The notes below the pieces were generated by a model, which searched no databases, was not told where the DNA came from, and saw only the letters and a list, made by a program, of their open reading frames with translations. A stretch of 31,745 nucleotides of DNA from a virus, in IMG/VR virus record IMGVR_UViG_3300028392_000208, positions 1-31,745 of that record; one strand, written 5' to 3'. The position numbers were made by a program, and so were the translations under genes. Position 1 is the first letter of the stretch; every line of letters starts with the position of its first letter. Below, piece by piece: positions 1-7,041 of the stretch.

Positions 1-35
1 CCGCAATACCGAGACACTAATTAGGAGAATACCCC

Positions 36-404
36 GTGGCAACACAAAAGAAACCGGCAGACTTTACAGGTCGCCAAAGAGACGCCCTTGTCGCACAGCA
101 GCTAGAAGATCAAGCAGCTCGTTCAAACGAGATTGCTATGGCTACTGCAGAAGCTGCTCGTAAAGTAGAGACTGAAGTCATCGACGCTACTAAGCCTAAT
201 CAACCACAACCAATTGTGCTTGACCAGGTTGTAAAGAGCGAAGATAAGGCTGCAACAGTCACTATCAGAGTATCCGATGATATCGAAGGCATGACTTTCG
301 GTCCTGGAAACTACTACACCTTTAAGGCTGGACAGAAGTATGAAGTTACTCCTGAACTAGCGGCTCACCTAGAGCTAAAGGGTTACGTATCCGCAAGATA
401 CTAA
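36..404 (+). CDS. Small phage structural-region protein of unknown function
   Basis: A 122-residue protein I cannot assign to a named family. It starts at GTG, with an AGGAG ribosome site about 8 bases upstream. The first half (residues 1-60) is charged and Ala/Gln-rich, probably helical. The second half, from about residue 65, looks like a compact beta domain (VTIRVSDDIEGMTFGPG, then YEVTPELAAHLELKGYV). It is followed directly by a strong terminator and then by the fibre genes, so it is probably the last gene of a head operon. A minor head or head-tail component is the natural guess, but nothing in the sequence proves it. The gene itself is clearly real from its start signal and intact frame. 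Confidence 0.75.
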   Translation: MATQKKPADFTGRQRDALVAQQLEDQAARSNEIAMATAEAARKVETEVIDATKPNQPQPIVLDQVVKSEDKAATVTIRVSDDIEGMTFGPGNYYTFKAGQKYEVTPELAAHLELKGYVSARY

Positions 405-422
405 ACACTACTTCAGACGGGG

Positions 423-453
423 CAGCGGGCTTTTATGCCCGCTGTTTCGTTTA
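423..453 (+). terminator. Rho-independent terminator after the first gene
   Basis: A perfect 8-bp stem, CAGCGGGC pairing with GCCCGCTG around a TTTTAT loop, is followed by a T-rich tail (TTTCGTTTA). It sits 18 bases after the stop codon of the upstream gene and ends that transcription unit. Confidence 0.85.
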
Positions 454-476
454 TCCAGACTTTTTGCACGTTCTAC

Positions 477-493
477 GTCATTATAGAAATGAC
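477..493 (+). promoter_or_regulatory. Small hairpin in the leader before the fibre cassette
   Basis: GTCATT and AATGAC form a 6-bp inverted repeat around ATAGA, 24 bases before the next start codon. It could be an operator or a leader hairpin, or chance. The same gap has no convincing promoter: TTGCAC at 464 has only a 12-base spacer to TATAGA. Confidence 0.25.
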
Positions 494-517
494 TACTTTT
501 GTTAGGTTGGGCTTGAT

Positions 518-1576
518 ATGGCAACTCTTACAGACCTCATCTCTAAGGTCCGTACTGAAATTAACGACCAAGCTAAACAGTTTACTAAAACTTTTACTGG
601 CGACGGCGTTACTACTACCTTTAATCTGGGTGTTAAGCCTGTTGATGACGCCACCTTGTTAGTCAAGGACAATACCACTACGCTTACAAACCCTACGGGG
701 TATACAGTAGAAACTGTGTATGGTGTTATCCACACCACCTCTGCGCCCGCTTCTGGACACACGCTTACTGTGACCGGAAACGTATGGCGTTACTTCTCTG
801 ACTCAGAGATTACAAACTTTATTAACACCGCTGTCTTACAGCACACAAATAACCGCACAAACAGCTTTGGAAGCGCTATAACCCTCGCTACCTTACCTGA
901 GCTCGAAGTTTACCCTTTGGTCGTCCTATGCACCGTAGAAGCCCTATTTGCCCTAGCTACGGACGCGTCCTATGACATTAATATTAATGCTCCAGATGGC
1001 GTAAGCATTCCCCGCGGACAGCGCTTTCAGCAAATGACCGCGCTTATTAATCAACGTATGGAGCACTACAAAAGCATCTGTGCTGCGCTTAACATCGGTC
1101 TATGGCGTATTGAAATTGGTACTCTACGCAGAGTAAGCCGTACTACTAATAAACTTGTTCCAATTTATGTTCCTCAAGAGATTGATGACTCAACTAGCCC
1201 TGAGCGCGTTTACATGCAAAATGACCTTAATGGCCGTACCGTAGTTCCTAGCACTATTCCTATTTACGACATGGTTATGTACCAAGGCGACGACTTCTCT
1301 GTCATTCTTGATTTTCCTGATACTATGAGCTTTACTAATTTAACATTTAAAGCTCAGATTAGAACTTATCCTGGTTCACCTACGCTATGGGCTACATTTA
1401 CCGTTGCGGTATATGACGCTAACTTAAAGAAACTCAAGTTGTCTTTGCCTGGAACTACTACCGCTAACTTGCCTTTACGTTGTTTCTGGGATATTCAAGC
1501 TACATCATCAACTGACTCAAGCGTTATTACCTATCTTCGTGGACAGGTATTTACTTATCCGCAGGTGACTCAATAA
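518..1576 (+). CDS. Head-tail adaptor-like protein with C-terminal BppU-like domain
   Basis: A 352-residue protein in two parts. Residues 1 to about 230 contain helical stretches (SDSEITNFINTAVLQH; RFQQMTALINQRMEHY) of the sort seen in small head-tail adaptor proteins, around an inserted beta region (TFTGDGVTTTFNLG). Residues about 250-352 start with MYQGDDFSVILDFPD and continue as a beta sandwich with a TLWATFTV / LKLSLPG pattern. This resembles the N-terminal domain of BppU, the baseplate upper protein of lactococcal phages. The gene opens the fibre cassette after a terminator, and its stop codon overlaps the next ATG by one base. The domain calls are pattern recognition. An adaptor that also anchors fibres or decorates the neck would fit both parts. 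The ribosome site is weak. Confidence 0.7.
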   Translation: MATLTDLISKVRTEINDQAKQFTKTFTGDGVTTTFNLGVKPVDDATLLVKDNTTTLTNPTGYTVETVYGVIHTTSAPASGHTLTVTGNVWRYFSDSEITNFINTAVLQHTNNRTNSFGSAITLATLPELEVYPLVVLCTVEALFALATDASYDININAPDGVSIPRGQRFQQMTALINQRMEHYKSICAALNIGLWRIEIGTLRRVSRTTNKLVPIYVPQEIDDSTSPERVYMQNDLNGRTVVPSTIPIYDMVMYQGDDFSVILDFPDTMSFTNLTFKAQIRTYPGSPTLWATFTVAVYDANLKKLKLSLPGTTTANLPLRCFWDIQATSSTDSSVITYLRGQVFTYPQVTQ

Positions 1577-1935
1577 TGACTGACACTATTATTGTTACGC
1601 CACCAGCGGCCATAGAAGTAACTGTAACTCCTGCTTCAACTAGTTCAAGCACCCCAGACACAATAAATGTTTACACAAGCACTCCTGGACCTACTGGACC
1701 TAAAGGCGATACTGGAGCTACTGGGCCGCAGGGTATTTCTGGCGGTTCACTAACTTTTACACAAAACTCCGTTTCTACGACTTGGACTATAACCCACAGT
1801 CTTGGATATTACCCAGCAGTTACAACAACCGATTCAGCAGGAACAGTAGTAGAAGGAACAATCTCTTACCCATCTCTAACGTCTGTAGTAGTGACCTTTG
1901 GTATCGCTATCAGCGGATTTGCTTATCTATCTTAG
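1576..1935 (+). CDS. Short fibre protein with collagen-like repeat
   Basis: A 119-residue virion protein. The N-terminus is Thr/Ser/Pro-rich. Residues about 36-54 are Gly-X-Y triplets (GPTGPKGDTGATGPQG), a collagen-like trimer-forming rod common in phage fibres. From residue 60 comes a C-terminal beta domain (TTWTITHSLGYYPAVTTTDSAG ending in GFAYLS). I recognise this as a recurring fibre-end domain whose hallmark is a central T.TI.H.LG motif and a final aromatic-L-S. The start overlaps the previous stop (TAATG), so the two are translated together. It probably forms a trimeric spike or short fibre with a role in surface binding. Family-level function is inferred, but the repeat is plain in the sequence. 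Confidence 0.8.
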   Translation: MTDTIIVTPPAAIEVTVTPASTSSSTPDTINVYTSTPGPTGPKGDTGATGPQGISGGSLTFTQNSVSTTWTITHSLGYYPAVTTTDSAGTVVEGTISYPSLTSVVVTFGIAISGFAYLS

Positions 1936-1943
1936 GAAAATAA

Positions 1944-3746
1944 ATGGCTAGAAAATTTTTAACCCCAATTGACCTCACTAAACTTGAGATTCAAAATGTG
2001 GCTTTGCAGAATCTTGGTTCAGACCCAGGTACGCCAGCTACTGGTCAAATTTATTTCAACACCGGTGGAACCGTTAAGGTGTACAACGGTACATCTTGGC
2101 TGTCTCTAAGCACTGCAGGTGGAACCGTAACTTCTGTAACAGGTACTTCTCCGGTCGTTTCTAGCGGTGGAACTACTCCTGCCATTTCTTTAGCCACCGC
2201 ATATGGTGATACTTTAAATCCATACGGAACTAAAACTAATAACTATGTTTTGGCGGGCGCTGCTTCTGGCGGATCAACCGCACCTACTTTCCGTGCACTA
2301 GCTGCTTCTGATATCCCAAACACATTAAACTCGACCACATTTAGTGGAACTGTTAGCTTAGGAAGCACGACTGGTTCTGATGGGTATTCAATTACAGGTC
2401 TTAAAAACCCATCGGGTAACTATGATGCGGTAAACAAACTTTATGTAGATAACGTAGCTTCTGGCGTTAATGCTCACGATGCTGTGGCATATGCAACTAC
2501 TGGTGCGCTTGGTTCTTCGAACAACATACCTGCTACAAGCATTGTATACAATAACGGCACTTCTGGAGTTGGTGCGACGTTAACAGTGTCTGCACCGTCT
2601 GGGGTCTGGTCTTCTTTGTCAATTGATAGCCAAACCGTCACTGTAGGTGACCGCGTGCTTATTAAAGACCAAGGTGTTGGTGCAGCGGACCAAAATGGTG
2701 TTTACACTGTCACCTCAGTTACCGCTACTATTGGCGGAAGCACAGGTAGCGTAGTATTTACTCGCGCTACTGATTACAACTCTACACCTAACGTATCTGC
2801 TGGTGACTTTATGTTTGTTACTAGTGGTCCTGTAAATGGTAAGTTCTCATTTGTTCAAACAAGCAAACCTACTGCTATTAGCGGTAACGGAACTACAGCT
2901 AACGCTATAAACTTTTCAGTATTTTCTAACGGTAACCTTAGTAGCACTGTAGCAGTTAACCAGGGAGGTACTGGTGTACAAAGCCTTACTTCTAATGGTG
3001 TTATTTTAGGTAACGGAACTAGCGCAGTAAACGTTACAACCGCCGGTGCTGCAGATACTGTACTTCGTGTACCAAGCGCTGGTGGAGCACCTGCTTTTGG
3101 AGCTATTGACGTAAGCAAATCTGCTGCTGTAACAGGTATTCTGGCTGGAGCAAACGGTGGAACGGGTGTTGCTAATACAGGTAAGACCATTACTATTAGC
3201 GGTAACGTTACTATTGGTTCTAGCACAGATACTGTTCAATTTACTACTGCGGGTAACACTAACGTAACTTTGCCTACTACCGGTACTTTGCTTACCGCAG
3301 CAAGCGCTGTTACTTCTGTAAATGGCTCTGTAGGAGCAGTAGCTAACATAGCAGTAACTAATGCTGCTAACACCTTTACTGGAACTCAAACTGTTCAAGC
3401 CGCTGCTACACAGGATTCTGTAAAGGTTGCTGGACGTGCGGGCGGTACCTCAAGCTATGCAGTTACCCTAACCCCGGCAACGCTAAATGGTAGCGTCACA
3501 CTTACCTTACCTAGCTCACAGGCTGCTCAAGGGTTCACTCTAGCCCGTACATTAACAGGAACTGTTACAGTAGCATCGGGTACTGGTACAATTACACACA
3601 ATATGAATAACCAATATGTTCTTGTTCAGATTTTTGATAACAGTACTAACGCTCTTGTAGATATGGACGTCACATTAGCTACCGCAAATACAGTTACCGT
3701 AGCAGCTACCACAGATGCAACATACCGTTACGTAATTATTGGATAA
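1944..3746 (+). CDS. Long tail fibre protein
   Basis: A 600-residue, very Gly/Ser/Thr/Val/Asn-rich protein with almost no Cys, Trp or Met, typical of a trimeric beta-structured fibre. Residues about 1-55 (KFLTPIDLTKLEIQNV, then GQIYFNTGG and VYNGTSW) match the usual virion-anchor start of such fibres. The middle (about 190-330) is a globular insert with VGDRVLIKDQG and QNGVYTVTSV. Repeated NQGGTGV / GANGGTGVAN segments follow, each a short shaft unit. The C-terminal region (about 480-600) ends in DMDVTLATANTVTVAATTDATYRYVIIG, a common fibre-tip layout. It lies between the collagen-repeat protein and another fibre-like gene with 3-8 base gaps. Role: host attachment by inference. Whether it sits on the neck or the baseplate cannot be told. 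Confidence 0.85.
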   Translation: MARKFLTPIDLTKLEIQNVALQNLGSDPGTPATGQIYFNTGGTVKVYNGTSWLSLSTAGGTVTSVTGTSPVVSSGGTTPAISLATAYGDTLNPYGTKTNNYVLAGAASGGSTAPTFRALAASDIPNTLNSTTFSGTVSLGSTTGSDGYSITGLKNPSGNYDAVNKLYVDNVASGVNAHDAVAYATTGALGSSNNIPATSIVYNNGTSGVGATLTVSAPSGVWSSLSIDSQTVTVGDRVLIKDQGVGAADQNGVYTVTSVTATIGGSTGSVVFTRATDYNSTPNVSAGDFMFVTSGPVNGKFSFVQTSKPTAISGNGTTANAINFSVFSNGNLSSTVAVNQGGTGVQSLTSNGVILGNGTSAVNVTTAGAADTVLRVPSAGGAPAFGAIDVSKSAAVTGILAGANGGTGVANTGKTITISGNVTIGSSTDTVQFTTAGNTNVTLPTTGTLLTAASAVTSVNGSVGAVANIAVTNAANTFTGTQTVQAAATQDSVKVAGRAGGTSSYAVTLTPATLNGSVTLTLPSSQAAQGFTLARTLTGTVTVASGTGTITHNMNNQYVLVQIFDNSTNALVDMDVTLATANTVTVAATTDATYRYVIIG

Positions 3747-3749
3747 TAA

Positions 3750-4463
3750 ATGACTAAAAAGATACTAACTGATTTAGATGCTACTGGGCGTACAATAACT
3801 GCTGGAACACTTACGGCAGGTGGGTTAACTTCTGGGCTTATGGTTAAAACAACAACTGGCGGACAGTTGACAACGTTAGCCGCAGGTTCAACAGGTCAGT
3901 ATTTGCAGTATGACGGCACTTGGAATAATCCATTCTTGCTTTACACTTCAAACGCAACTAAGACTTATGACTTCTCGGTAGCAACTACTGCGCAAAGTAT
4001 GTTAGGCACAACAGGTTCTTCACAAGGTTTTGTTTTAGCGGCAGACACAAGTTGGGAGTTTTCATTTATTGGCAACATTCAAGCGTCAGTTTTTGGTGCT
4101 GCACAAACGCCAAGCGTTAACATAACTGGCGTAACTGTAACGCTTTCGCCAACAATGACTTTTATTGCTGATTGGTATTATGGAAACAATACTTCAAGCT
4201 TTACAGGAACAAATACTCCTGTTTCTACCCGTTACACAGCGGCTATGTCTTTAGGAACTTCTGGAACTACAGGTTCAAAATACTGGACTGTTACAGGTTC
4301 AGGAACAATTCGTGTTACAGGCACAGGCACAATGCGTGTCTATCCGTCACTAGCATTGAACGCAACAAACCCAGACAACGCATGGAACACACAAGCAGGT
4401 TTAGTGTTTAAATTAACACAAATCGGTAACGGAACAGCAACTACAGTTGGAACTCTAGGCTAA
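3750..4463 (+). CDS. Tail fibre or distal receptor-binding protein
   Basis: A 237-residue protein that begins like a fibre subunit (TKKILTDLDATGRTI, then GQLTTLAAGSTGQYLQYDGTW). From about residue 65 it becomes a beta-rich domain with many Thr, Ser and aromatic residues (YTSNATKTYDFSVATT; WEFSFIGNIQA; ADWYYGNNTSSF; TGSGTIRVTGTGTMRVYPS). That is the look of a C1q/TNF-like jelly roll often found at fibre tips. It follows the long fibre with a 3-base gap and is the last gene of the fibre cassette. A distal fibre or receptor-binding role is inferred from composition and position. No catalytic motif was seen. Confidence 0.75.
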   Translation: MTKKILTDLDATGRTITAGTLTAGGLTSGLMVKTTTGGQLTTLAAGSTGQYLQYDGTWNNPFLLYTSNATKTYDFSVATTAQSMLGTTGSSQGFVLAADTSWEFSFIGNIQASVFGAAQTPSVNITGVTVTLSPTMTFIADWYYGNNTSSFTGTNTPVSTRYTAAMSLGTSGTTGSKYWTVTGSGTIRVTGTGTMRVYPSLALNATNPDNAWNTQAGLVFKLTQIGNGTATTVGTLG

Positions 4464-4480
4464 TAAGGTAAATTAATAAT

Positions 4481-5014
4481 ATGCGCTCACATACTCCAGG
4501 CGGCCGATTTGATTCTGATTTTGAATCGGACCAAATTAGCGAAGGCATAACCGCTGACCTTACTAACCCAGCCGGAACGTCCGCTGAATGGTGGAAGTTT
4601 GACTCTACCAACTCTACAAAAGACTCTATTTATGACGTAGAGCCTATTGGTTCTGGCCGTGTTTGGACAGGCCCAGCTATTCTTCCAGTTATCAGGGCTA
4701 CTGTTACTGAAGGTTCTTCAGCCCTCAATGAGCGCGGTTTCTATAACGCAGATACTATGCACCTTACTCTTAACATTGATGATGTTTATGCCGTGTCTCC
4801 TGAGCTATTCTACGATAGAGGTTTGATTAAGGCAACAATTGACCTAGTGGATAAGTATAGAATTGTATTTAAGAATCAAGTATTTAGGCCAATTAAGACT
4901 CAGCCAGCTGGTTTAGTAGCTAATCGCCACACCTTGATTATTATAGAGCTTACCCAGCTTGCGCCAGATGAGTTAGTAAATGACTCTCAATTCTTGGCGT
5001 ACGCCCAACCATAG
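4481..5014 (+). CDS. Head-closure (stopper-like) candidate
   Basis: A 177-residue structural protein with no signal peptide. Two regions stand out. Residues about 60-115 contain a beta-rich stretch (AILPVIRATVTEGSSALNERGFY; MHLTLNIDDVYAVSPELFYDR). Residues about 118-177 contain DKYRIVFKNQVFRPIKTQPAG, then LIIIELTQLAPDELVND. The second resembles small neck proteins in which a beta barrel carries a 'needs to be known before X, dEl.nD' ending, as in head-closure proteins. The call is tentative. It lies between the fibre cassette and the basic-protein cluster, well before the sheath, which fits a neck protein. An unassigned virion protein is the fallback. Confidence 0.6.
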   Translation: MRSHTPGGRFDSDFESDQISEGITADLTNPAGTSAEWWKFDSTNSTKDSIYDVEPIGSGRVWTGPAILPVIRATVTEGSSALNERGFYNADTMHLTLNIDDVYAVSPELFYDRGLIKATIDLVDKYRIVFKNQVFRPIKTQPAGLVANRHTLIIIELTQLAPDELVNDSQFLAYAQP

Positions 5015-5022
5015 GAGATAAA

Positions 5023-5406
5023 ATGGCTAAAAAAGAAGAGCAACCGGAATCTTATTTCGTTAATCAAGTAAAAGACGTTAATGGAGAGTTTCACGACTAT
5101 GACGTCACTAAAGATGGTGACTTGGCTATGACTACTCACAAGCTTATGTCTAAGCATTTCCCTCACTATGAGCCAAGATTAGTTACTACAACTGACTCAG
5201 ATTACGGCAAGAAAATGACTGTAGCGGCTCAAGAGGGTAGAAATACTAACTTCAAAAAGGTGTCTGGTGCACTTGATAGCAAAAAGACTGCTGTTAAGCC
5301 AGCAGCTAAAAAGCCTGCTGCTAAGGCGGCTGCTAAGCCAGCTGCAAAGAAGCCTGCTGCTAAGACAGCTGCTCCTAAGAAAGCCGCTCCTAAGAAAACT
5401 AAGTAA
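5023..5406 (+). CDS. Small protein with histone H1-like Lys/Ala/Pro tail
   Basis: A 127-residue protein. The N-terminal 85 residues are mixed and probably folded (SYFVNQVKDVNGEFHDYDVTK; LMSKHFPHYEPRLV). The last 40 residues are near-perfect AAKKPAAK-type repeats, like the tail of histone H1 or of bacterial histone-like proteins, and should bind nucleic acid or acidic surfaces non-specifically. The repeats run at DNA level too (AAGCCAGCTGC variants). The start has a GGAG site about 7 bases upstream. It heads a run of very basic small genes, and its stop overlaps the next start (TAATG). Packaged-DNA condensation or head-internal protein is a guess. Confidence 0.8.
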   Translation: MAKKEEQPESYFVNQVKDVNGEFHDYDVTKDGDLAMTTHKLMSKHFPHYEPRLVTTTDSDYGKKMTVAAQEGRNTNFKKVSGALDSKKTAVKPAAKKPAAKAAAKPAAKKPAAKTAAPKKAAPKKTK

Positions 5407-5546
5407 TGCCTTTTAAGTCTAAAGCTCAAGAGAAGTGGATGTTCTCTAAATACCCACAGATGGCTAAGCAATGGGCAGCAATTACTAATCAAAAAGCTTT
5501 ACCTGAAAAAGTAAAATCAAAGAAGAAGAAGAAAAATGGCAAATAA
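5406..5546 (+). CDS. Small basic phage protein (46 residues), KSKAQEKWM family
   Basis: The frame starts in the TAATG overlap with the previous gene. It encodes MPFKSKAQEKWMFSKYPQ, then a short helix and a C-terminal run of lysines. The pattern MPFKSKAQ.[KR]WM(F/Y)...P.MA..W recurs in many phages and prophages as a tiny conserved protein of unknown role, which makes this more than a chance frame. It overlaps the next start by eleven bases. Its job is unknown. The conserved N-terminal motif suggests an interaction segment rather than simple charge. Confidence 0.75.
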   Translation: MPFKSKAQEKWMFSKYPQMAKQWAAITNQKALPEKVKSKKKKKNGK

Positions 5547-5706
5547 GAAGCCTGTTTGGGACACTCCGGACCCTACTAAAAAAGATAAAAAACTAACCAA
5601 GCCTAAGAAGGCAGCTGCTAAAGCCCGCGCTAAGGCTGCGGGTAGGCCTTATCCTAATCTTGTAGACAACATGGCTGCGGCTAAAGCAAGAAAGAAGAAG
5701 AAATAA
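5536..5706 (+). CDS. Small basic protein (56 residues), GRPYPNLVDN motif
   Basis: Starts at an ATG inside the end of the previous gene, behind an A/G-rich stretch (AGAAGAAGAA) that can serve as ribosome site. The product has an N-terminal WDTPDPTKKDKK segment, an Ala/Lys helix, then GRPYPNLVDNMAAAKA and a poly-Lys end. GRPYPNLVDN is a motif I have seen in other small phage proteins. Function unknown. Its stop overlaps the next ATG by one base, so four consecutive genes are translationally chained here. Confidence 0.7.
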   Translation: MANKKPVWDTPDPTKKDKKLTKPKKAAAKARAKAAGRPYPNLVDNMAAAKARKKKK

Positions 5707-6020
5707 TGGCAAGTGAAGCATGGCAAAAAAAGTCTGGTAAAAACGCAAAAGGTGGTCTTAATGAAAAGGGCCGTAAATCTTACGAAAGAGCTAATCCTGG
5801 GTCTAATCTAAAGGCTCCAGTAAAATCTGGCGATAACCCTCGCCGCGCGTCTTTCCTAGCGCGTATGGCTGGTAACCCAGGCCCGGAGCGTAAACCAAAC
5901 GGAGAGCCTACCCGTCTGCTATTATCATTACAGGCATGGGGAGCATCCTCAAAAGCTGACGCTAGAAAAAAAGCAGCAGCTATGTCCAAGCGTCTTGAAT
6001 CCAAAAAAGGAAAAAAGTAA
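5706..6020 (+). CDS. Conserved small phage protein, GGLNEKGRKSY family (DUF6321-like)
   Basis: A 104-residue basic protein with the order KGGLNEKGRKSYERANPGSNLKAPV, then DNPRRASFLARMAGNPGPER, then GEPTRLLLSLQAWGASS. This three-block pattern (GGLt.KGR, GSnLKAPV, RR.SF..R..G..GP, G.PTR..l.l..W) is widespread in myovirus and cyanophage genomes as a small protein of unknown function. I connect it with the family named DUF6321 from memory, so the accession should be treated as unverified. The arrangement of conserved Gly, Pro and Arg is not what a charge-only DNA condenser would need, so it may bind a specific partner. It belongs to the chained run of small basic genes. Confidence 0.75.
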   Translation: MASEAWQKKSGKNAKGGLNEKGRKSYERANPGSNLKAPVKSGDNPRRASFLARMAGNPGPERKPNGEPTRLLLSLQAWGASSKADARKKAAAMSKRLESKKGKK

Positions 6021-6335
6021 ATGGCATTATCTCAAACTTTAAACACCGTTGGTGGTACCGCGGTAAAGATTAGTCCTACTGTAGATGGAAGCTGGGTTGC
6101 AGCTACTCTAATCGTACAGAACAACAGCACTACAGATACTGTCTATTTGGGCACATCTAGCGTTACTACTAGCGCTTATGGATATGTTTTGCCTGCAGGT
6201 ACAACTAACGTAAAGAACTCAGTCACTATCGGCCTTAACACTGGTGACGTGCTTTACGCAGTATCTAGCGGAACTACTACCCCAGTACCTGTTCTTTCTC
6301 TAATCAATACCTTTACTAAACAGGCTCTTGTTTAA
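6021..6335 (+). CDS. Small beta-rich virion protein (decoration-like)
   Basis: A 104-residue protein quite unlike its basic neighbours: almost no charge, rich in Val, Thr, Ser and Gly. The pattern (ATLIVQNNSTTDTVYLGTSS; GYVLPAGTTNVKNSVTIGL; GDVLYAVSSGTTTPVPVL) reads as an eight-strand beta sandwich. This domain is common in phages, alone or fused to capsid or fibre proteins, with N.....vylG.s.vt.......l.ag and dlYa...g as signatures. A head decoration or surface protein is the best inference. It starts immediately after the previous stop. Confidence 0.75.
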   Translation: MALSQTLNTVGGTAVKISPTVDGSWVAATLIVQNNSTTDTVYLGTSSVTTSAYGYVLPAGTTNVKNSVTIGLNTGDVLYAVSSGTTTPVPVLSLINTFTKQALV

Positions 6336-6344
6336 TATTTAACA

Positions 6345-6527
6345 ATGGTCCCTAAAAAGAAACAAGGTTTAAATAAAGCCGCCGCTGCTAGACGTAAGGT
6401 AGAGTCAGCTGAGCTGTATAAAAATATGGGCAAGTTTAAAACTGGTGAGCATCAAAACCCTGCCACTAAACGAATCAGAACTAGATCAGCGGCTAATAAA
6501 AAAGCCGTTGACGATTTTAAGGAGTAA
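6345..6527 (+). CDS. Small basic protein (60 residues)
   Basis: A 60-residue Lys/Arg/Ala-rich product (QGLNKAAAARRKVESAELYK, then GEHQNPATKRIRTRSAANKK). It is probably helical with basic and acidic residues interleaved. The start has no clear ribosome site, and the codons before it are A/T-rich, so the exact start is uncertain. I do not recognise a family. It is kept as a gene because it lies in the same frame-tight run of small genes and is followed by a good GGAG site for the next frame. Confidence 0.55.
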   Translation: MVPKKKQGLNKAAAARRKVESAELYKNMGKFKTGEHQNPATKRIRTRSAANKKAVDDFKE

Positions 6528-6535
6528 ACAGAATA

Positions 6536-6592
6536 ATGCCCGAGTGTAAGTGCGATAATTGTAAGTGTCGAAAGGACCAACCAAATGGCTAA
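6536..6592 (+). CDS. Cys-rich micro-ORF (18 residues)
   Basis: An 18-codon frame encodes MPECKCDNCKCRKDQPNG, with four cysteines in a C-x-C-x2-C-x-C arrangement, a metallothionein-like or zinc-knuckle-like metal site. An AAGGAG site lies 11 bases before the ATG, and the frame overlaps the next start by eight bases, the same coupling used by its neighbours. The size makes it easy to miss. It is supported by the site, the coupling and the non-random cysteine pattern, but not proven. Confidence 0.45.
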   Translation: MPECKCDNCKCRKDQPNG

Positions 6593-6797
6593 AGCTAAAA
6601 AGAAAAAACAAGCCCCTGCCGGTGAAGGCGGTCGTTTCAAAGCCCTAGAAGAAAAAGCAAAGAAGTCTGGTGCTAAAAACCCTGCTGCTGTTGCCGCTGC
6701 TGCTGGAGCTAAAAAGTGGGGAAAAACAGATATGGCCAAAATGGCCGCTGCTGGTAAAAAAGGCAGAATTCACAAACCTAAGATGGGTGGAAAGTAA
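6585..6797 (+). CDS. Small basic protein, GGRFKAL...AAAGAKKWG family
   Basis: A 70-residue protein in two parts: a poly-Lys N-terminus, then GEGGRFKALEEKAKKSGAKNPAAVAAAAGAKKWGK and DMAKMAAAGKKGR. The FKAL..K....GAKNPAA..AA.G.KKWGK..M.KMAA.G pattern recurs in phage and prophage small proteins, so this is a conserved family of unknown function, not a random basic frame. An AAAGGA site is upstream. It starts inside the Cys-rich micro-ORF. Confidence 0.7.
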   Translation: MAKAKKKKQAPAGEGGRFKALEEKAKKSGAKNPAAVAAAAGAKKWGKTDMAKMAAAGKKGRIHKPKMGGK

Positions 6798-6799
6798 TT

Positions 6800-7039
6800 A
6801 TGGCAATGATGAAGAAGTTTACTAAGGACAAGGGTAAGAACCCATGGACTGGTTCAAAGGCTGATGAAAAGGCTGACAAGAAGACCATGAAGGGTATGAC
6901 CCCTAAGCAGAAGGCTGCCTTTGAAAAGGGCGACAAGAAGATGGACGCAAAGAAGCCATCTAAGGCTGCTGACATGAAGATGGACAAGGCTCTAGCCGCT
7001 AAGGTAAAGAAGACCGTTCCAGCTAAAAAGAAGAAGTAG
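6800..7039 (+). CDS. Extremely Lys-rich small protein (79 residues)
   Basis: By my count 27 of 79 residues are lysine, with frequent Lys-Lys pairs, and the C-terminus is KVKKTVPAKKKK. Asp, Met and Ala fill most of the rest, so the chain is probably one or more charged helices, not a globular domain. Codon choice differs from the neighbours: AAG greatly outnumbers AAA here, while the flanking genes use both. That hints at selection for expression or a different origin. Family unknown. DNA or RNA binding is inferred from charge alone. Confidence 0.65.
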   Translation: MAMMKKFTKDKGKNPWTGSKADEKADKKTMKGMTPKQKAAFEKGDKKMDAKKPSKAADMKMDKALAAKVKKTVPAKKKK

Positions 7040-7041
7040 CC

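Noticed and set aside
1-24. Tail end of an upstream gene in frame 1 (codes ...PQYRDTN, stop TAG)
   Set aside because: Only seven codons are visible and another frame also ends nearby, so no gene can be supported.
464-487. Promoter TTGCAC / TATAGA before the fibre cassette
   Set aside because: The spacer is only 12 bases, too short for a sigma70 promoter.
2855-3398. Reverse-strand open frames in the long fibre gene
   Set aside because: They are mirror frames of a Gly/Thr/Val-rich fibre, with repeated codons and no ribosome sites.
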